Positions 8,244-17,050 of a DNA stretch of 27,964 nucleotides are shown here, one piece after another. Made by a program: the position numbers and the translations under genes. Each line of letters begins with the position of its first letter. The stretch's first letter is position 1. Origin of the DNA: JBCDCE01 sp039182515 (GTDB lineage: Bacteria; Pseudomonadota; Alphaproteobacteria; Rhodobacterales; Rhodobacteraceae); NCBI GenBank assembly GCA_039182515.1, contig JBCDCE010000055.1, positions 1 to 27,964 of the forward strand, in the 5' to 3' direction. Below the pieces are notes generated by a model. That model saw only the letters and a program-made list of their open reading frames with translations. It searched no databases and was not told where the DNA came from.

Positions 8244-8942
8244 ATGTCCCAAAGCGTTCTCTCTCTCACAGATGTGTACCTTACTCTAAATGGCAATGCC
8301 GGGCCTGTGGAGATTCTCAAAGGCATCACACTTGATGTGGCCCAAGGCAGCACGGTTGGGCTCATTGGCCCCTCTGGATCGGGGAAATCCTCCCTCTTGA
8401 TGGTGATGGGCGGTTTGGAAAAAGCCACCAAAGGCACGGTGCATGCGATGGGCCAAGATCTGACGGCTTTGAACGAAGACGCTTTGGCCCGTCTGCGCCG
8501 CGACACGATGGGCGTGGTCTTCCAGAGCTTTCACTTGATCCCAACGATGACGGCGCTTGAAAACGTGGCGGTGCCTCTCGAACTCGCGGGCGCTAAAGAC
8601 GCCTTTGACCGGGCAAGTGCCGAGCTCGAGGCCGTGGGCCTGGCCAGCCGTACCGATCACTATCCCAATCAGCTTTCGGGCGGAGAACAGCAACGCGTCG
8701 CACTGGCCCGCGCCGCCGCCCCACGCCCCAAACTGCTCTTGGCCGATGAGCCGACAGGAAACCTTGATGGCGCGAACGGAGCTGCGATCATGGATCTCTT
8801 GTTTGGGCTGCGCGACCGGCATGATGCAACCCTCGTGATGGTGACCCATGCCCCCGACCTGGCGGCGCGATGTGATCATGTGATTGCACTCAGCGATGGC
8901 GCTTTGGCCACAACGCCGAGAGCTGTAGGAGCCGCGAAGTGA
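8244..8942 (+). CDS. ybbA: ABC transporter ATP-binding protein, YbbA/LolD-like
   Basis: This 232-residue nucleotide-binding subunit belongs to the MacB/LolD/FtsE class. Walker A GPSGSGKSS is at 42-50, the signature LSGGEQQ at 144-150, Walker B LLLADEP at 164-170, and an H-loop VTHA near 205. It energises the FtsX-type permease encoded next, whose GTG start overlaps this stop by 4 nt (GTGA). Such pairs act on lipids, lipoproteins or peptidoglycan enzymes by mechanotransmission. The arrangement next to tesA matches E. coli ybbA. The upstream ribosome binding site is weak, and the promoter must overlap the start of tesA. Confidence 0.88.
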   Translation: MSQSVLSLTDVYLTLNGNAGPVEILKGITLDVAQGSTVGLIGPSGSGKSSLLMVMGGLEKATKGTVHAMGQDLTALNEDALARLRRDTMGVVFQSFHLIPTMTALENVAVPLELAGAKDAFDRASAELEAVGLASRTDHYPNQLSGGEQQRVALARAAAPRPKLLLADEPTGNLDGANGAAIMDLLFGLRDRHDATLVMVTHAPDLAARCDHVIALSDGALATTPRAVGAAK

Positions 8943-11488
8943 GTGGGTCGCAGTCTTTATCGGCTCAAGTCGCGGCGCGGTTTGCGCTGCGCGAGCTACG
9001 CGGCGGCCTGAAAGGCTTTCAGATTTTCCTCGCTTGCCTGGCCTTGGGCGTAGCGGCTTTAACGGCTGTTGGCACGGTGCGCGAAAGCATCTTGCAAGGG
9101 CTCAGTCAAAACGCGGCTTTGCTCTTGGGCGGCGACGCTGAACTTGCCCTCACTTACCGCTTTGCAGATGAAGCCGAGCGCGCATGGATCGCTCAAAACG
9201 CCCTCCAAAGCTCTGAGATCACTGACTTTCGATCCATGGCGGTGGCTTTAAAGCCCGATGGTGACGAGCGCGCGCTCACGCAGATCAAATCGGTCGACGA
9301 CGCCTATCCTTTGGTGGGAGAGATCACGCTCGAGCCTGCCATGCCGCTAAGCCAAGCTCTCGGATCGCCCGGAGCGCCTGGCCTCGTGATGGAGCGCGCC
9401 TTGATCGATCGTCTGGGCCTGGAGGTCGGCGATCCGGTGCGGCTTGGGACCAAAACCTTTACGCTCACAGCACAGATCGTCACTGAGCCGGACAATGCGG
9501 TCGGCGGCTTTGCCTTAGGGCCCCGCACCTTGGTGAAAACCGAGCACTTAGATGGCGCAGGGCTCCTACAACCCGGCACCCTTTATGAGACGCGCTACCG
9601 ATTGCTAACTGCCCCAGGCAGCGACTTGGCCGCTTTAAAAGCCCGCGCTGAAACGGATCTCGCAACCTCGGGCCTGCGCTGGACGGATGCACGCGCAGGC
9701 GCGCCTGGGGTCACCGAATTTGTCGACAGGCTTGGCGCCTTTTTGATCCTGGTGGGCCTATCTGGATTGGCTGTTGGGGGCGTTGGCGTGGCGGCAGCTG
9801 TGCGCGCTTATTTGAGCCGCAAAACAAATGTGATCGCCACGCTGAAAACGCTGGGTGCGAGCCGCCAGACCGTGTTTTTGACCTATGCTTTGCAAATCGC
9901 GGTTCTCACAGCGCTCGGGATTGTTTTGGGCCTCATCATTGGGGCCGCCATCCCCAACCTACTTGCGCCCGTGATCACCGCCCGACTGCCCGTGCCTGCC
10001 GACTTTGGGATCTATGCAGGCCCGCTTTATGAGGCAGCGATCTACGGCACATTGGCCGCGGCGTTGTTTACGCTCTGGCCCCTTGCAAAGGCCGATGAAA
10101 TTCCAGCCGCAGCGCTGATGCGAGATGCCTTGAACCAAACCCGCAATTGGCCGCGCTTACCCTATTTGGTGTCTGCCTTTGTGTTGTTGGCGCTTTTGCT
10201 TGGCGCTGCGATGCTCTTTTCGGGCAATGTGACGCTCACACTCTGGACCGCGCTTGGCATCTTGGGCGTGCTGGCAGCCCTGTCGCTGGCCGCCGCTGGC
10301 ATTCGCGCCTTGGCCAAACGCCTTGCGCGCTTGCCGCTCATGCGCGGGCGCACAAGTCAGCGCCTGGCTTTGGGCGCTGTCTCGGGTCCGCGCGAAGAAA
10401 CAGCGGCTGTGATCTTGTCACTTGGGCTGGGCCTCAGCGTTCTCTCAGCTATTGGACAGATCGACGGTAACCTGCGCGGGGCAATCGCACGGGACCTACC
10501 GGAAGTTGCGCCCAGTTTTTTCTTCGTCGACATCCAAAACGATCAATTGCCAGGGTTTAAAGACCGCCTAAGCACTTTTGAAGCCATCAGCCGTATCGAT
10601 AGCGCACCGATGCTCCGGGGCGTGATTACCCAGATCAATGGAAAACCCGCCAAAGAGACCGCTGGAGACCATTGGGTATTAGAAGGGGATCGCGGCATCA
10701 CCTATTCGGCTCAAAAGCCCGACAATACCAAGGTGACAGCTGGGGAATGGTGGCCTGAGGACTACGCGGGTCCCATGCAAATCAGCTTTGCCGCCGAAGA
10801 AGCTGAGGAAATGGGTCTTAATCTCAATGATAGCCTCACCATCAATGTGCTCGGCCGCGATCTCACTGGCACCATCACGAGCTTTCGTGAGGTTGATTTT
10901 TCCAATGCTGGGATTGGCTTTATCCTGTCGATCAATCCAAGCGCACTGGCTGGCGCGCCCCACACCCATATTTCAACCGTCTATGCCCAAGCTGAGGCCG
11001 AAACCGCGATCTTGAGGGATGTCGCAACCGCGTATCCCAACATCACGGCCGTCCGCGTGAAAGACGCGATCGGGCGGGTCAGCGACCTCCTGCGCGGTTT
11101 GGCCTCCGCAACATCTTACGGCGCAGCGGCGACGCTCCTGACCGGGTTTTTGGTGCTCATAGGCGCTGCAGCTGCTGGAGAAGCGGCCCGCACCTATGAA
11201 GCCGCTTTGCTCAAAACACTGGGCGCGTCTCGGGGAACGATCTTGAAGAGTTTTACCGAACGCGCGCTTTTACTGGGACTGAGCGCGGGTGCGATTGCAC
11301 TCGTCGCAGGCATCGCGTTTTCCTGGGCTGTCACCACCTTTGTGATGGACACCAGCTTTGAGGTCATCTGGGGCAATGCCCTCGCCATCATATTGGGCGG
11401 CATCACGGCCACACTTTTGACCAGCCTTGCCTTTGCCTGGCGTCCATTGAAAGCGCGACCGGCTCAGATCTTGCGCGCCCGAGACTAA
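8939..11488 (+). CDS. ybbP: FtsX-type ABC permease, YbbP-like
   Basis: This 849-residue inner-membrane permease is the partner of the preceding ATPase. It starts with an amphipathic segment and a first membrane helix (FQIFLACLALGVAALTAVG). A periplasmic MacPB-like domain follows, then two FtsX core domains. The first is near residues 265-400 and carries the LKTLGASRQTV coupling loop. The second is near 735-849 and carries LKTLGASRGTI. A cluster of extra helices lies between them (about 400-510). Two near-identical LKTLGAS coupling loops are what is expected of the duplicated YbbP/MacB-like architecture. The start is GTG, inside the stop of the ATPase. The substrate is unknown; proximity to tesA favours a lipid-related role. 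Confidence 0.88.
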   Translation: MSGSQSLSAQVAARFALRELRGGLKGFQIFLACLALGVAALTAVGTVRESILQGLSQNAALLLGGDAELALTYRFADEAERAWIAQNALQSSEITDFRSMAVALKPDGDERALTQIKSVDDAYPLVGEITLEPAMPLSQALGSPGAPGLVMERALIDRLGLEVGDPVRLGTKTFTLTAQIVTEPDNAVGGFALGPRTLVKTEHLDGAGLLQPGTLYETRYRLLTAPGSDLAALKARAETDLATSGLRWTDARAGAPGVTEFVDRLGAFLILVGLSGLAVGGVGVAAAVRAYLSRKTNVIATLKTLGASRQTVFLTYALQIAVLTALGIVLGLIIGAAIPNLLAPVITARLPVPADFGIYAGPLYEAAIYGTLAAALFTLWPLAKADEIPAAALMRDALNQTRNWPRLPYLVSAFVLLALLLGAAMLFSGNVTLTLWTALGILGVLAALSLAAAGIRALAKRLARLPLMRGRTSQRLALGAVSGPREETAAVILSLGLGLSVLSAIGQIDGNLRGAIARDLPEVAPSFFFVDIQNDQLPGFKDRLSTFEAISRIDSAPMLRGVITQINGKPAKETAGDHWVLEGDRGITYSAQKPDNTKVTAGEWWPEDYAGPMQISFAAEEAEEMGLNLNDSLTINVLGRDLTGTITSFREVDFSNAGIGFILSINPSALAGAPHTHISTVYAQAEAETAILRDVATAYPNITAVRVKDAIGRVSDLLRGLASATSYGAAATLLTGFLVLIGAAAAGEAARTYEAALLKTLGASRGTILKSFTERALLLGLSAGAIALVAGIAFSWAVTTFVMDTSFEVIWGNALAIILGGITATLLTSLAFAWRPLKARPAQILRARD

Positions 11489-11506
11489 TCCCGACTTGAT
11501 CCTTTT

Positions 11507-11523
11507 CCTGGCGAGAAATACTC
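11507..11523 (+). repeat. Conserved 3'-flank motif CCTGGCGAGAAATACTC
   Basis: This 17-bp motif follows the ybbP stop by 18 bp. It nearly matches, in the opposite orientation, 21475-21490 after the MORN gene (one indel and a few substitutions). It is followed immediately by G-rich sequence and palindromes. From memory, motifs of this form are frequent after genes in Rhodobacteraceae. I cannot verify that here. Confidence 0.55.
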
Positions 11524-11530
11524 CGGGGGT

Positions 11531-11618
11531 GTCCTGATCCACGCCCCGCTTTGGGGGGGCTTGTATCAGGACGGGGGCGGCGCCCCCAAAGCGCGTTTGC
11601 TTGCAAACGCTCTTAAGA
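11531..11618. terminator. Cluster of palindromes after ybbP
   Basis: Several inverted repeats follow one another. The first has arms GTCCTGAT (11531-11538) and ATCAGGAC (11565-11572). The second is GGGGGC-GGC-GCCCCC (11573-11587). The third has arms GCGTTTGC (11593-11600) and GCAAACGC (11603-11610). The last is the short palindrome TCTTAAGA (11611-11618). There is no long T tract, so a simple intrinsic terminator is not certain. Attenuation, RNA stabilisation or a palindromic repeat element are alternatives. The cluster ends 42 bp before the next start codon. Confidence 0.5.
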
Positions 11619-11660
11619 GACGCGCGGCGCGCAGAGCGCGCCTCAACCAGGGATCAATCC

Positions 11661-12215
11661 ATGCACCATACGTTCACATTCTTTGGCTACGGCAGTCTTG
11701 TAAACACGGGCTCACACACAGAGGCCTACGAAAATCCGACACCAGCAAAGGTTGAAGGTTGGGCGCGCACATGGCGACAAGATGCCAGCTGGCCCTATGC
11801 CATCCTCACTGCAATCCCTGCGCCTGATCAAATTCTACATGGGCTCACGGCCTCGCTTCCTGGAGCGGATTGGTCAATTTTAGATGCCCGAGAGGCGGGC
11901 TATGACCGAGTGATGACAGAGGTCGCAGGTGCACCAACCGCCATCTATACGATCCCCGAAAGCCGCCATGCCAATCACGCGACCCCAAGACCCATCTTGC
12001 TGAGCTACCTCGACGTCGTCGTACAGGGCTATCATCAAGTCTATGGAGAACGGGGCGTGGCAGACTTCTTTGCCACCACCAGCCGCTGGGAAACGCCCGT
12101 GCTGAATGACCGAGCAAAGCCTCTATACCCCCGCGCCCAAATACTGACAAAAGCCGAAACGCAGCTTGTCGACAGCCATCTCAACAGACTATCGGCGCGC
12201 GTGGATCAGCTGTAG
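11661..12215 (+). CDS. Gamma-glutamylcyclotransferase-like (AIG2/GGCT fold) protein
   Basis: This 184-residue protein has the GGCT-fold signature FGYGSL near the N-terminus (residues 8-13), followed by VEGWARTW. The DAREAGYDRV segment places a candidate catalytic glutamate at E78. The family removes gamma-glutamyl groups or cyclises them to 5-oxoproline; the exact substrate cannot be read. I chose the ATG at 11661 because the FGYGSL strand begins just after it. An in-frame start further upstream would add residues from the palindromic region. The 3' end overlaps the convergent MATE gene by 27 bp, so the two transcripts can form an RNA duplex at their ends. Confidence 0.75.
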   Translation: MHHTFTFFGYGSLVNTGSHTEAYENPTPAKVEGWARTWRQDASWPYAILTAIPAPDQILHGLTASLPGADWSILDAREAGYDRVMTEVAGAPTAIYTIPESRHANHATPRPILLSYLDVVVQGYHQVYGERGVADFFATTSRWETPVLNDRAKPLYPRAQILTKAETQLVDSHLNRLSARVDQL

Positions 12216-13586
12216 CATCCGCTGCGACCAAGCCCAGCCTTGATGCGCCTCCGCGCCCTCTGAAGCCGCCGGACGATTGATCACACGCCAAGCGCAATAA
12301 AGCGCGATCAGCCCAAAGACCAAGCCGCCCATGGCTTGGCCGATCAACACCCCGCTGGCCCCAAACCAAGCGCCGAAGAGCATCACAAACGGAATGGTTC
12401 CAAGCGTGTGACGCCCCCAGTTGATGGCCGTGGAATAAAGCGGCACGCCAAGATTATTGAACGCAGCATTGCCAACAAAAATCGCACCATTGAAAAAGAA
12501 CATCAGCGCCAAAGGCCCGCAGAACAAAAAGAGCAGCTGTTTGCTCACGCCATCAGCTTCAAAGAGCGCCGCCAAAGGCCCGCGCAGAGCAAAGAGAATT
12601 GTCGTCACCAAGACCACAACCACACCGGTGAAGATCAAAGCATCACGGAAGCTTTCGCGGACCCTGTCTTGTTTGCCTGCACCAGCGTTCTGACCAATGA
12701 TCGGCCCCACCGCGCCAGACAGTGCAAAGATCACGCCAAAGGCCACCGGTGTGAGACGCCCGACGATGGCCATGCCCGCCACCGCGTCTTCCCCGTATTC
12801 GGCCATGGCGCGGGTCACATAGGCCTGACCCACAGGCGTTGCCAATTGGGTCGCAATCGCAGGGCCTGCGATGGTTAAGATCGGCGCAAAGTCGAGCTTG
12901 AGATGGGTCCATTCGGGCCGGGCCAGCCCACCATGGAACTTAAAGATGGGCCTCAAAGCCACCGCTGCGATGGCAAAACGCGCGGCAACACTGGCAAGCG
13001 CTGCGCCGGTAAGTTCCAAATCCAGCCCAAAGATCAAAATCGGATCCAACACAGCATTGACCACCGCGCCTGCCAAGGTGGCATTCATCGAATGGCTGGC
13101 GTCGCCATAGGCGCGCAGAATTGCGCCGCCGATCATGCCAATAATGAGCACAGGCAAAGTGGGAATGATGATTGACAGGTAGCTCACGGCCAGATCAGCT
13201 GTTTCATTCGTGGCGCCCACAAGCCCCACGATCCAGCGCAAATTGAACCAGACAACAGCCGCAAAGATGGCTGCAAAAAACACACCGAATACAAGTGAGC
13301 TGGTGGCCCGTTGCCGGGCCCGTTCTTCGTCGCCCTGCCCCAAAGCGCGCGCCACCAAAGCACCCGCTGCAATGGTCATGCCAATGCCAAAAGAGGTGGT
13401 GAAAAAGAGGATCGCGCCGGCGTAGCCAACAGCCGCGGCCAACTCAGCTTTGCCCAGCATGGAGATGAAGATCATATCGACAAAATCGACAAAGAAAATC
13501 GCCACGAGCCCCAAAGACGAAGTCAGCGACATCACCGTGATATGACGCAGAAGGTTGCCCTCTAGGAACTTTGCTTCTGCGCTCAT
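12189..13586 (-). CDS. MATE family efflux transporter
   Basis: This protein of about 465 residues has 12 predicted hydrophobic helices and the MATE family pattern, including two homologous halves. It probably exports organic cations or metabolites in exchange for Na+ or H+. The sequence begins MSAEAKFLEGNLLRHI, after which the first helix contains a typical SSLGLVAIFFVDFVDMIFISMLG stretch. I chose the ATG at 13586 because GGTGAGG lies just upstream; an in-frame extension to 13649 would overlap the end of gltX. It sits 4 bp after the gltX stop, so the two form an operon. The substrate is unknown, and the pairing with gltX is probably positional. Confidence 0.88.
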   Translation of the reverse strand: MSAEAKFLEGNLLRHITVMSLTSSLGLVAIFFVDFVDMIFISMLGKAELAAAVGYAGAILFFTTSFGIGMTIAAGALVARALGQGDEERARQRATSSLVFGVFFAAIFAAVVWFNLRWIVGLVGATNETADLAVSYLSIIIPTLPVLIIGMIGGAILRAYGDASHSMNATLAGAVVNAVLDPILIFGLDLELTGAALASVAARFAIAAVALRPIFKFHGGLARPEWTHLKLDFAPILTIAGPAIATQLATPVGQAYVTRAMAEYGEDAVAGMAIVGRLTPVAFGVIFALSGAVGPIIGQNAGAGKQDRVRESFRDALIFTGVVVVLVTTILFALRGPLAALFEADGVSKQLLFLFCGPLALMFFFNGAIFVGNAAFNNLGVPLYSTAINWGRHTLGTIPFVMLFGAWFGASGVLIGQAMGGLVFGLIALYCAWRVINRPAASEGAEAHQGWAWSQRMLQLIHARR

Positions 13587-13590
13587 AGCC

Positions 13591-14913
13591 TCACCCCAAA
13601 TCTGGTATCTTTTGCAAAAGCGGGAGCAGTTTGCCCATGTCAGGCCCATGCGCCTGGCCGGTCAAAGCTTTGCGCAGAGGCATAAAGAGCCCGCGACCTT
13701 TGCGCCCTGTGGCCGCCTTTACGGCCCCTGTCCAAGCGCTCCAGCTGTCGCCATCATGCGGCCCTTCGGGCAACATTGCAAAGGCTTGTGTCACAAAGTC
13801 CTTGTCGTCCTCTTCGATGACGGGCTCTGCGCCTTGCGTGCAGAGCGTCCACCAGGTTGCGAGGTCTTTGCGGGTGGTGAGGTTTTCGCGCACAGCGGCC
13901 CAAAAATTGGGAGCCATGTCAGACGGCACACCCAAGTCCGCCAGATCTGAGGCAACATCGCCGAGCTCCAGCCCGCCCAGATAGCGTCCCGTCAGCGGGA
14001 ACAAATCTTGTTCGTCGAACTTCGTGGGTGCGGACCCAAACTTCGAGATGTCAAAGCCCTCTATCAGCTCCTGCATAGAGGTGCGCAGCTCAATCGGATC
14101 CGATGAGCCCAGGCGCGCCATGTGGCTGAGAAGCGCCATCGGCTCAACGCCCGCCTCCCGCAGATCACGCAGCGCAAGGGTGCCCAAGCGCTTGGAGAGC
14201 GCTTCGCCTTGCGTCCCGGTGAGAAGCGAGTGATGCGCAAAGGTCGGCACCGTCGCGCCCAGCGCTTCGATCATTTGAATCTGCGTCGCGGTATTTGTGA
14301 CGTGATCAGAGCCGCGCACCACATGGGTCACGCCCATTTCGGTGTCGTCCACAACGCTCGCGAGCGTGTAGAGAAACTGCCCGTCCGCGCGGATCAAAAC
14401 CGGATCTGAAACGCTCGCAGCGTCGATTGAAATCTCGCCCAAGATGGCGTCGTCAAAATTAATGCGCGCGTGGTCGAGCTTAAAGCGCCAATAGCCGCCG
14501 CGCTCAGCGCGCAGGCTGTCTTTTTCAGCCTCAGATAGCTCCAAAGCCGCACGGTCGTACACAGGTGGTTTGCCCATGTTGAGCTGCTTTTTGCGCTTGA
14601 GATCAAGCTCCATCGGGCTTTCAAAACACTCGTAAAAGCGGCCCATCTCGCGCAAGCGATCCGCCGCAGCCGTATAGCGCTCAAGCCGGGCGGATTGGTG
14701 CTCAATCTTGTCCCATGTCAGGCCCAACCATTCGAGATCTTGCTGTATCGCATCCACATAGCGCTGCTCTGAGCGCTCGGGATCTGTGTCGTCGATCCGC
14801 AAGATAAACGTGCCGCCTTGTTGACGGGCGATGAGATAGTTCATCAGCGCGGCGCGCAGGTTGCCAATGTGCAAATAGCCCGTGGGGGACGGCGCAAAAC
14901 GGGTGGTGACCAT
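13591..14913 (-). CDS. gltX: Glutamyl-tRNA synthetase
   Basis: This cytosolic class I aminoacyl-tRNA synthetase charges tRNA(Glu), and in many alphaproteobacteria also tRNA(Gln) for later amidation. It has the Rossmann-fold start RFAPSPTGYLHIGN with the HIGH-type motif HIGN at 15-18, and RIDDTDPERS shortly after. The second signature is ALSKRLG in the middle of the protein (KMSKS equivalent). At 440 residues it is slightly shorter than the common form of about 470. Alphaproteobacteria often carry two gltX copies, and this could be either one. I chose the ATG at 14913, with GGAG 6 nt before it, over a TTG at 14925 that forms part of that ribosome binding site. Confidence 0.93.
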   Translation of the reverse strand: MVTTRFAPSPTGYLHIGNLRAALMNYLIARQQGGTFILRIDDTDPERSEQRYVDAIQQDLEWLGLTWDKIEHQSARLERYTAAADRLREMGRFYECFESPMELDLKRKKQLNMGKPPVYDRAALELSEAEKDSLRAERGGYWRFKLDHARINFDDAILGEISIDAASVSDPVLIRADGQFLYTLASVVDDTEMGVTHVVRGSDHVTNTATQIQMIEALGATVPTFAHHSLLTGTQGEALSKRLGTLALRDLREAGVEPMALLSHMARLGSSDPIELRTSMQELIEGFDISKFGSAPTKFDEQDLFPLTGRYLGGLELGDVASDLADLGVPSDMAPNFWAAVRENLTTRKDLATWWTLCTQGAEPVIEEDDKDFVTQAFAMLPEGPHDGDSWSAWTGAVKAATGRKGRGLFMPLRKALTGQAHGPDMGKLLPLLQKIPDLG

Positions 14914-15131
14914 GGTGTTCTCCAAACTGAAGCGCTCCGTCTCACAGGAGAGATCAAAAGTCTAGCACGCCGCGCCTGCATTGGCCCTAGTTTGTCCTGA
15001 AAGATCAGCAAGACTGTGCGCAGATGCAGAGGATCTCTGCGCTTATTCAGGAACCCCTTGCGGGACATAGGCCGCAATCGAGCTAGGTCTTTTTCAACAC
15101 ACATATAGAAATTGCCGACAGGAGATCTCCA
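14914..15131. promoter_or_regulatory. Divergent gltX / MBL-fold intergenic region
   Basis: These 218 bp separate two divergent starts and should hold both promoters. A short hairpin GCAGAG-GAT-CTCTGC is at 15026-15040. AGGAG at about 15119-15124 serves the plus-strand gene. No convincing operator is visible. Confidence 0.4.
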
Positions 15132-16049
15132 ATGACCCTTTCTCTCACACGCCGCCAAGCCCTCGCCGCGAGTGCTGCGCTCCCCCTCGCTGCTGGTTTG
15201 AGTGCAACTCCTGCGCGTGCAGGCGGCCATGCGGCCAGCTTGCCGACACACCGCGATTTCACTGTGGGTGATTTTAAGGTCACGCCTCTACTTGTGGGCA
15301 GCCGGGTTGTTGATAATCCGCAGGGCATCTTTGGCATGAATGTGGAAGCGGACGAGTTCAACGCCGTCTCCGAGGCCAATCTGATCCCCAATGACGCGGC
15401 GCGCTTCTACTTCACGCCAACGGTTGTGAACACGGGCTCTGAAGTTGTTCTCTTTGACGCCGGGCTCAATGCAAATGGTACGCTCGCAGCGCTGGAAGCC
15501 GCAGGGTATTCCGCATCTGATATCGACAAAGTGGTCATCACACACATGCACGGCGATCACATCGGCGGGCTGAGCTCAGAGGCCGGCGAAACTTTCGCAG
15601 GGGCCGCTTATATGACCGGCCAAGTGGAATACGACGCCTGGGCCAAAACCGATAATGAGAACTTCAAAGGCAAGGTGATGCCCTTGGCCGAAAAGATGAC
15701 CTTCCTTGGTGAAGGCGGATCCGTGGCCTCTGGCATCACGGCCATGCCTGCGTTTGGGCACACACCGGGCCATATGACCTATATGATCGAGTCCGGCGGC
15801 CAACAGCTTCTCTTGATTGCAGATCTGGCAAACCACTATGTGTGGTCGCTGGCCTATCCCGATTGGGAAGTGCGCTTTGACATGGACAAAGCCGCCGCTG
15901 CTGCATCGCGCCGCAAGGTGTTTGACATGCTCGCCACAGACAAAGTGCCCTTCATCGGCTATCACATGCCCTTCCCCGCAGCAGGCTATGTCACAACACG
16001 CGACGACGGGTTCCACTACGTCCCCGTGAGCTACCAATTGATGGGCTAA
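15132..16049 (+). CDS. Tat-exported metallo-beta-lactamase-fold hydrolase
   Basis: This 305-residue protein has a twin-arginine type signal (SLTRRQALAASAALPLAAG, cleavage near ARA-GG, residue 30), so it is exported folded to the periplasm. The zinc motif THMHGDHIGG has H138, H140, D142 and H143. Further ligands are likely the histidine of GHTPGHM, the aspartate of IADLANH and the histidine of GYHMPFP. The metal sites are complete. The family includes lactonases such as AHL lactonase, aryl sulfatases and other hydrolases, and the sequence does not settle the substrate. A good AGGAG lies 7 nt before the ATG. It appears to be monocistronic, between gltX and a convergent operon. Confidence 0.85.
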   Translation: MTLSLTRRQALAASAALPLAAGLSATPARAGGHAASLPTHRDFTVGDFKVTPLLVGSRVVDNPQGIFGMNVEADEFNAVSEANLIPNDAARFYFTPTVVNTGSEVVLFDAGLNANGTLAALEAAGYSASDIDKVVITHMHGDHIGGLSSEAGETFAGAAYMTGQVEYDAWAKTDNENFKGKVMPLAEKMTFLGEGGSVASGITAMPAFGHTPGHMTYMIESGGQQLLLIADLANHYVWSLAYPDWEVRFDMDKAAAAASRRKVFDMLATDKVPFIGYHMPFPAAGYVTTRDDGFHYVPVSYQLMG

Positions 16050-16083
16050 GTATGAGGCGAAGAGCTTGAGGATCCCTTCACCC

Positions 16084-16217
16084 CCTAGCGCGCTCAAAAC
16101 CAAAAGGTTTCAGGCAGCGCTAGGTGGTTCAGGTTTTTCGCCTTCTGCTATCGAGGTTTTCTCGAAAGATTACACACACCCCATCTCTCCCTGCGGTTCC
16201 ACACCGGGGCCGCAGGG
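16084..16217. terminator. Two stem-loops between convergent genes
   Basis: The first has outer arms CCTAGCGC (16084-16091) and GCGCTAGG (16117-16124), with an inner AAACC-AAAA-GGTTT stem. The second has arms CCCTGCGG (16189-16196) and CCGCAGGG (16210-16217). They lie between the ends of the MBL-fold gene (plus) and the protease gene (minus) and probably end transcription from one or both sides. Neither is followed by a long T tract. Confidence 0.5.
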
Positions 16218-16230
16218 TTCTCATCAGGCG

Positions 16231-17013
16231 CTAGCAGCCCGTGTTTGGGCCAACTTTTGCAAACCGCGGCTGGCCCAAAAATAACTTCTCGAAGAATGAC
16301 AGACGCGCAGGCATGACCTCTCGCACATCGGCTTCCACAGAGGCCGGAAGACGCCCTTCGTGCTGAAGCATGGCCCAAGCAAAAAGCGCGGATTCCGCCA
16401 TGTCCTCTTTGCGAGAATTGTCTTTGGCGTATTCCGTCACGAAGCCTTTGTCGGCCCGCTGTGCTTTGCGCCAAGCGCGGCTCTTGAGATGAGCGGCATC
16501 CAAAGTGGCATGAACCGATTCATGAAACACAGTTTCCTCAAGGTCGTTGTTGCGGATCCGGGTGCGGATATTGTCTGAGTACATGACGAAGAAATGGCCT
16601 TGGTCTTCGGCAAAGGCCGTCTCGTCACCTTTATGAACAACCACATGGTTCAACGTCGCGCGCATGAAGGTGGGCAATTTTCCGACCGCTTGCGCAACAG
16701 GTAAAGCCGACTTGCGTGCATTGGCTTGCGAGCCAAAATCCGGATGCACCCAAAGTCCAATGGTTGTGCCATCCGTGTATTTCGCCTCAAAAATATAGGT
16801 ATTGTCCGCAAAGAGTTGATCTTTGCGTTTGTCTGGCATTTCGGCCCGCTCACGTCCTTGAAAGGCTAAGCAACGGTAAACGCTCTGATCGTTCGTTTTT
16901 ATGAAATCCAAATTATTTGAGACCACCGAGTTTGGGAAAAGCGGTTCGGCCGTTAATCCAGCAGGGCTCCAAAAAAGCAAGGCCGCCAGTGCCACCGATC
17001 GAAACAAAGCCAT
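16231..17013 (-). CDS. Secreted HExxH putative zinc metallopeptidase
   Basis: I do not recognise the family of this 260-residue protein. It has a signal peptide (MALFRSVALAALLFWSPAGLTA, about 22 residues). The segment EETVFHESVHATLD carries HExxH with H164, E165 and H168. About 35-40 residues later EDMAESALFAW supplies E203 or E207 as a likely third zinc ligand, the pattern of gluzincin-type proteases. Two cysteines (C48 and C260) could form a disulfide. The start has GGAG 8 nt upstream. It follows the DUF1801 gene by 37 bp and is probably co-transcribed with it. A peptidase acting on an envelope or external protein is likely, but an inactive homologue is possible. Confidence 0.7.
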   Translation of the reverse strand: MALFRSVALAALLFWSPAGLTAEPLFPNSVVSNNLDFIKTNDQSVYRCLAFQGRERAEMPDKRKDQLFADNTYIFEAKYTDGTTIGLWVHPDFGSQANARKSALPVAQAVGKLPTFMRATLNHVVVHKGDETAFAEDQGHFFVMYSDNIRTRIRNNDLEETVFHESVHATLDAAHLKSRAWRKAQRADKGFVTEYAKDNSRKEDMAESALFAWAMLQHEGRLPASVEADVREVMPARLSFFEKLFLGQPRFAKVGPNTGC

Positions 17014-17050
17014 ATGTAAGTCTCCAATCTGGACCTTATGAAATACAGAT

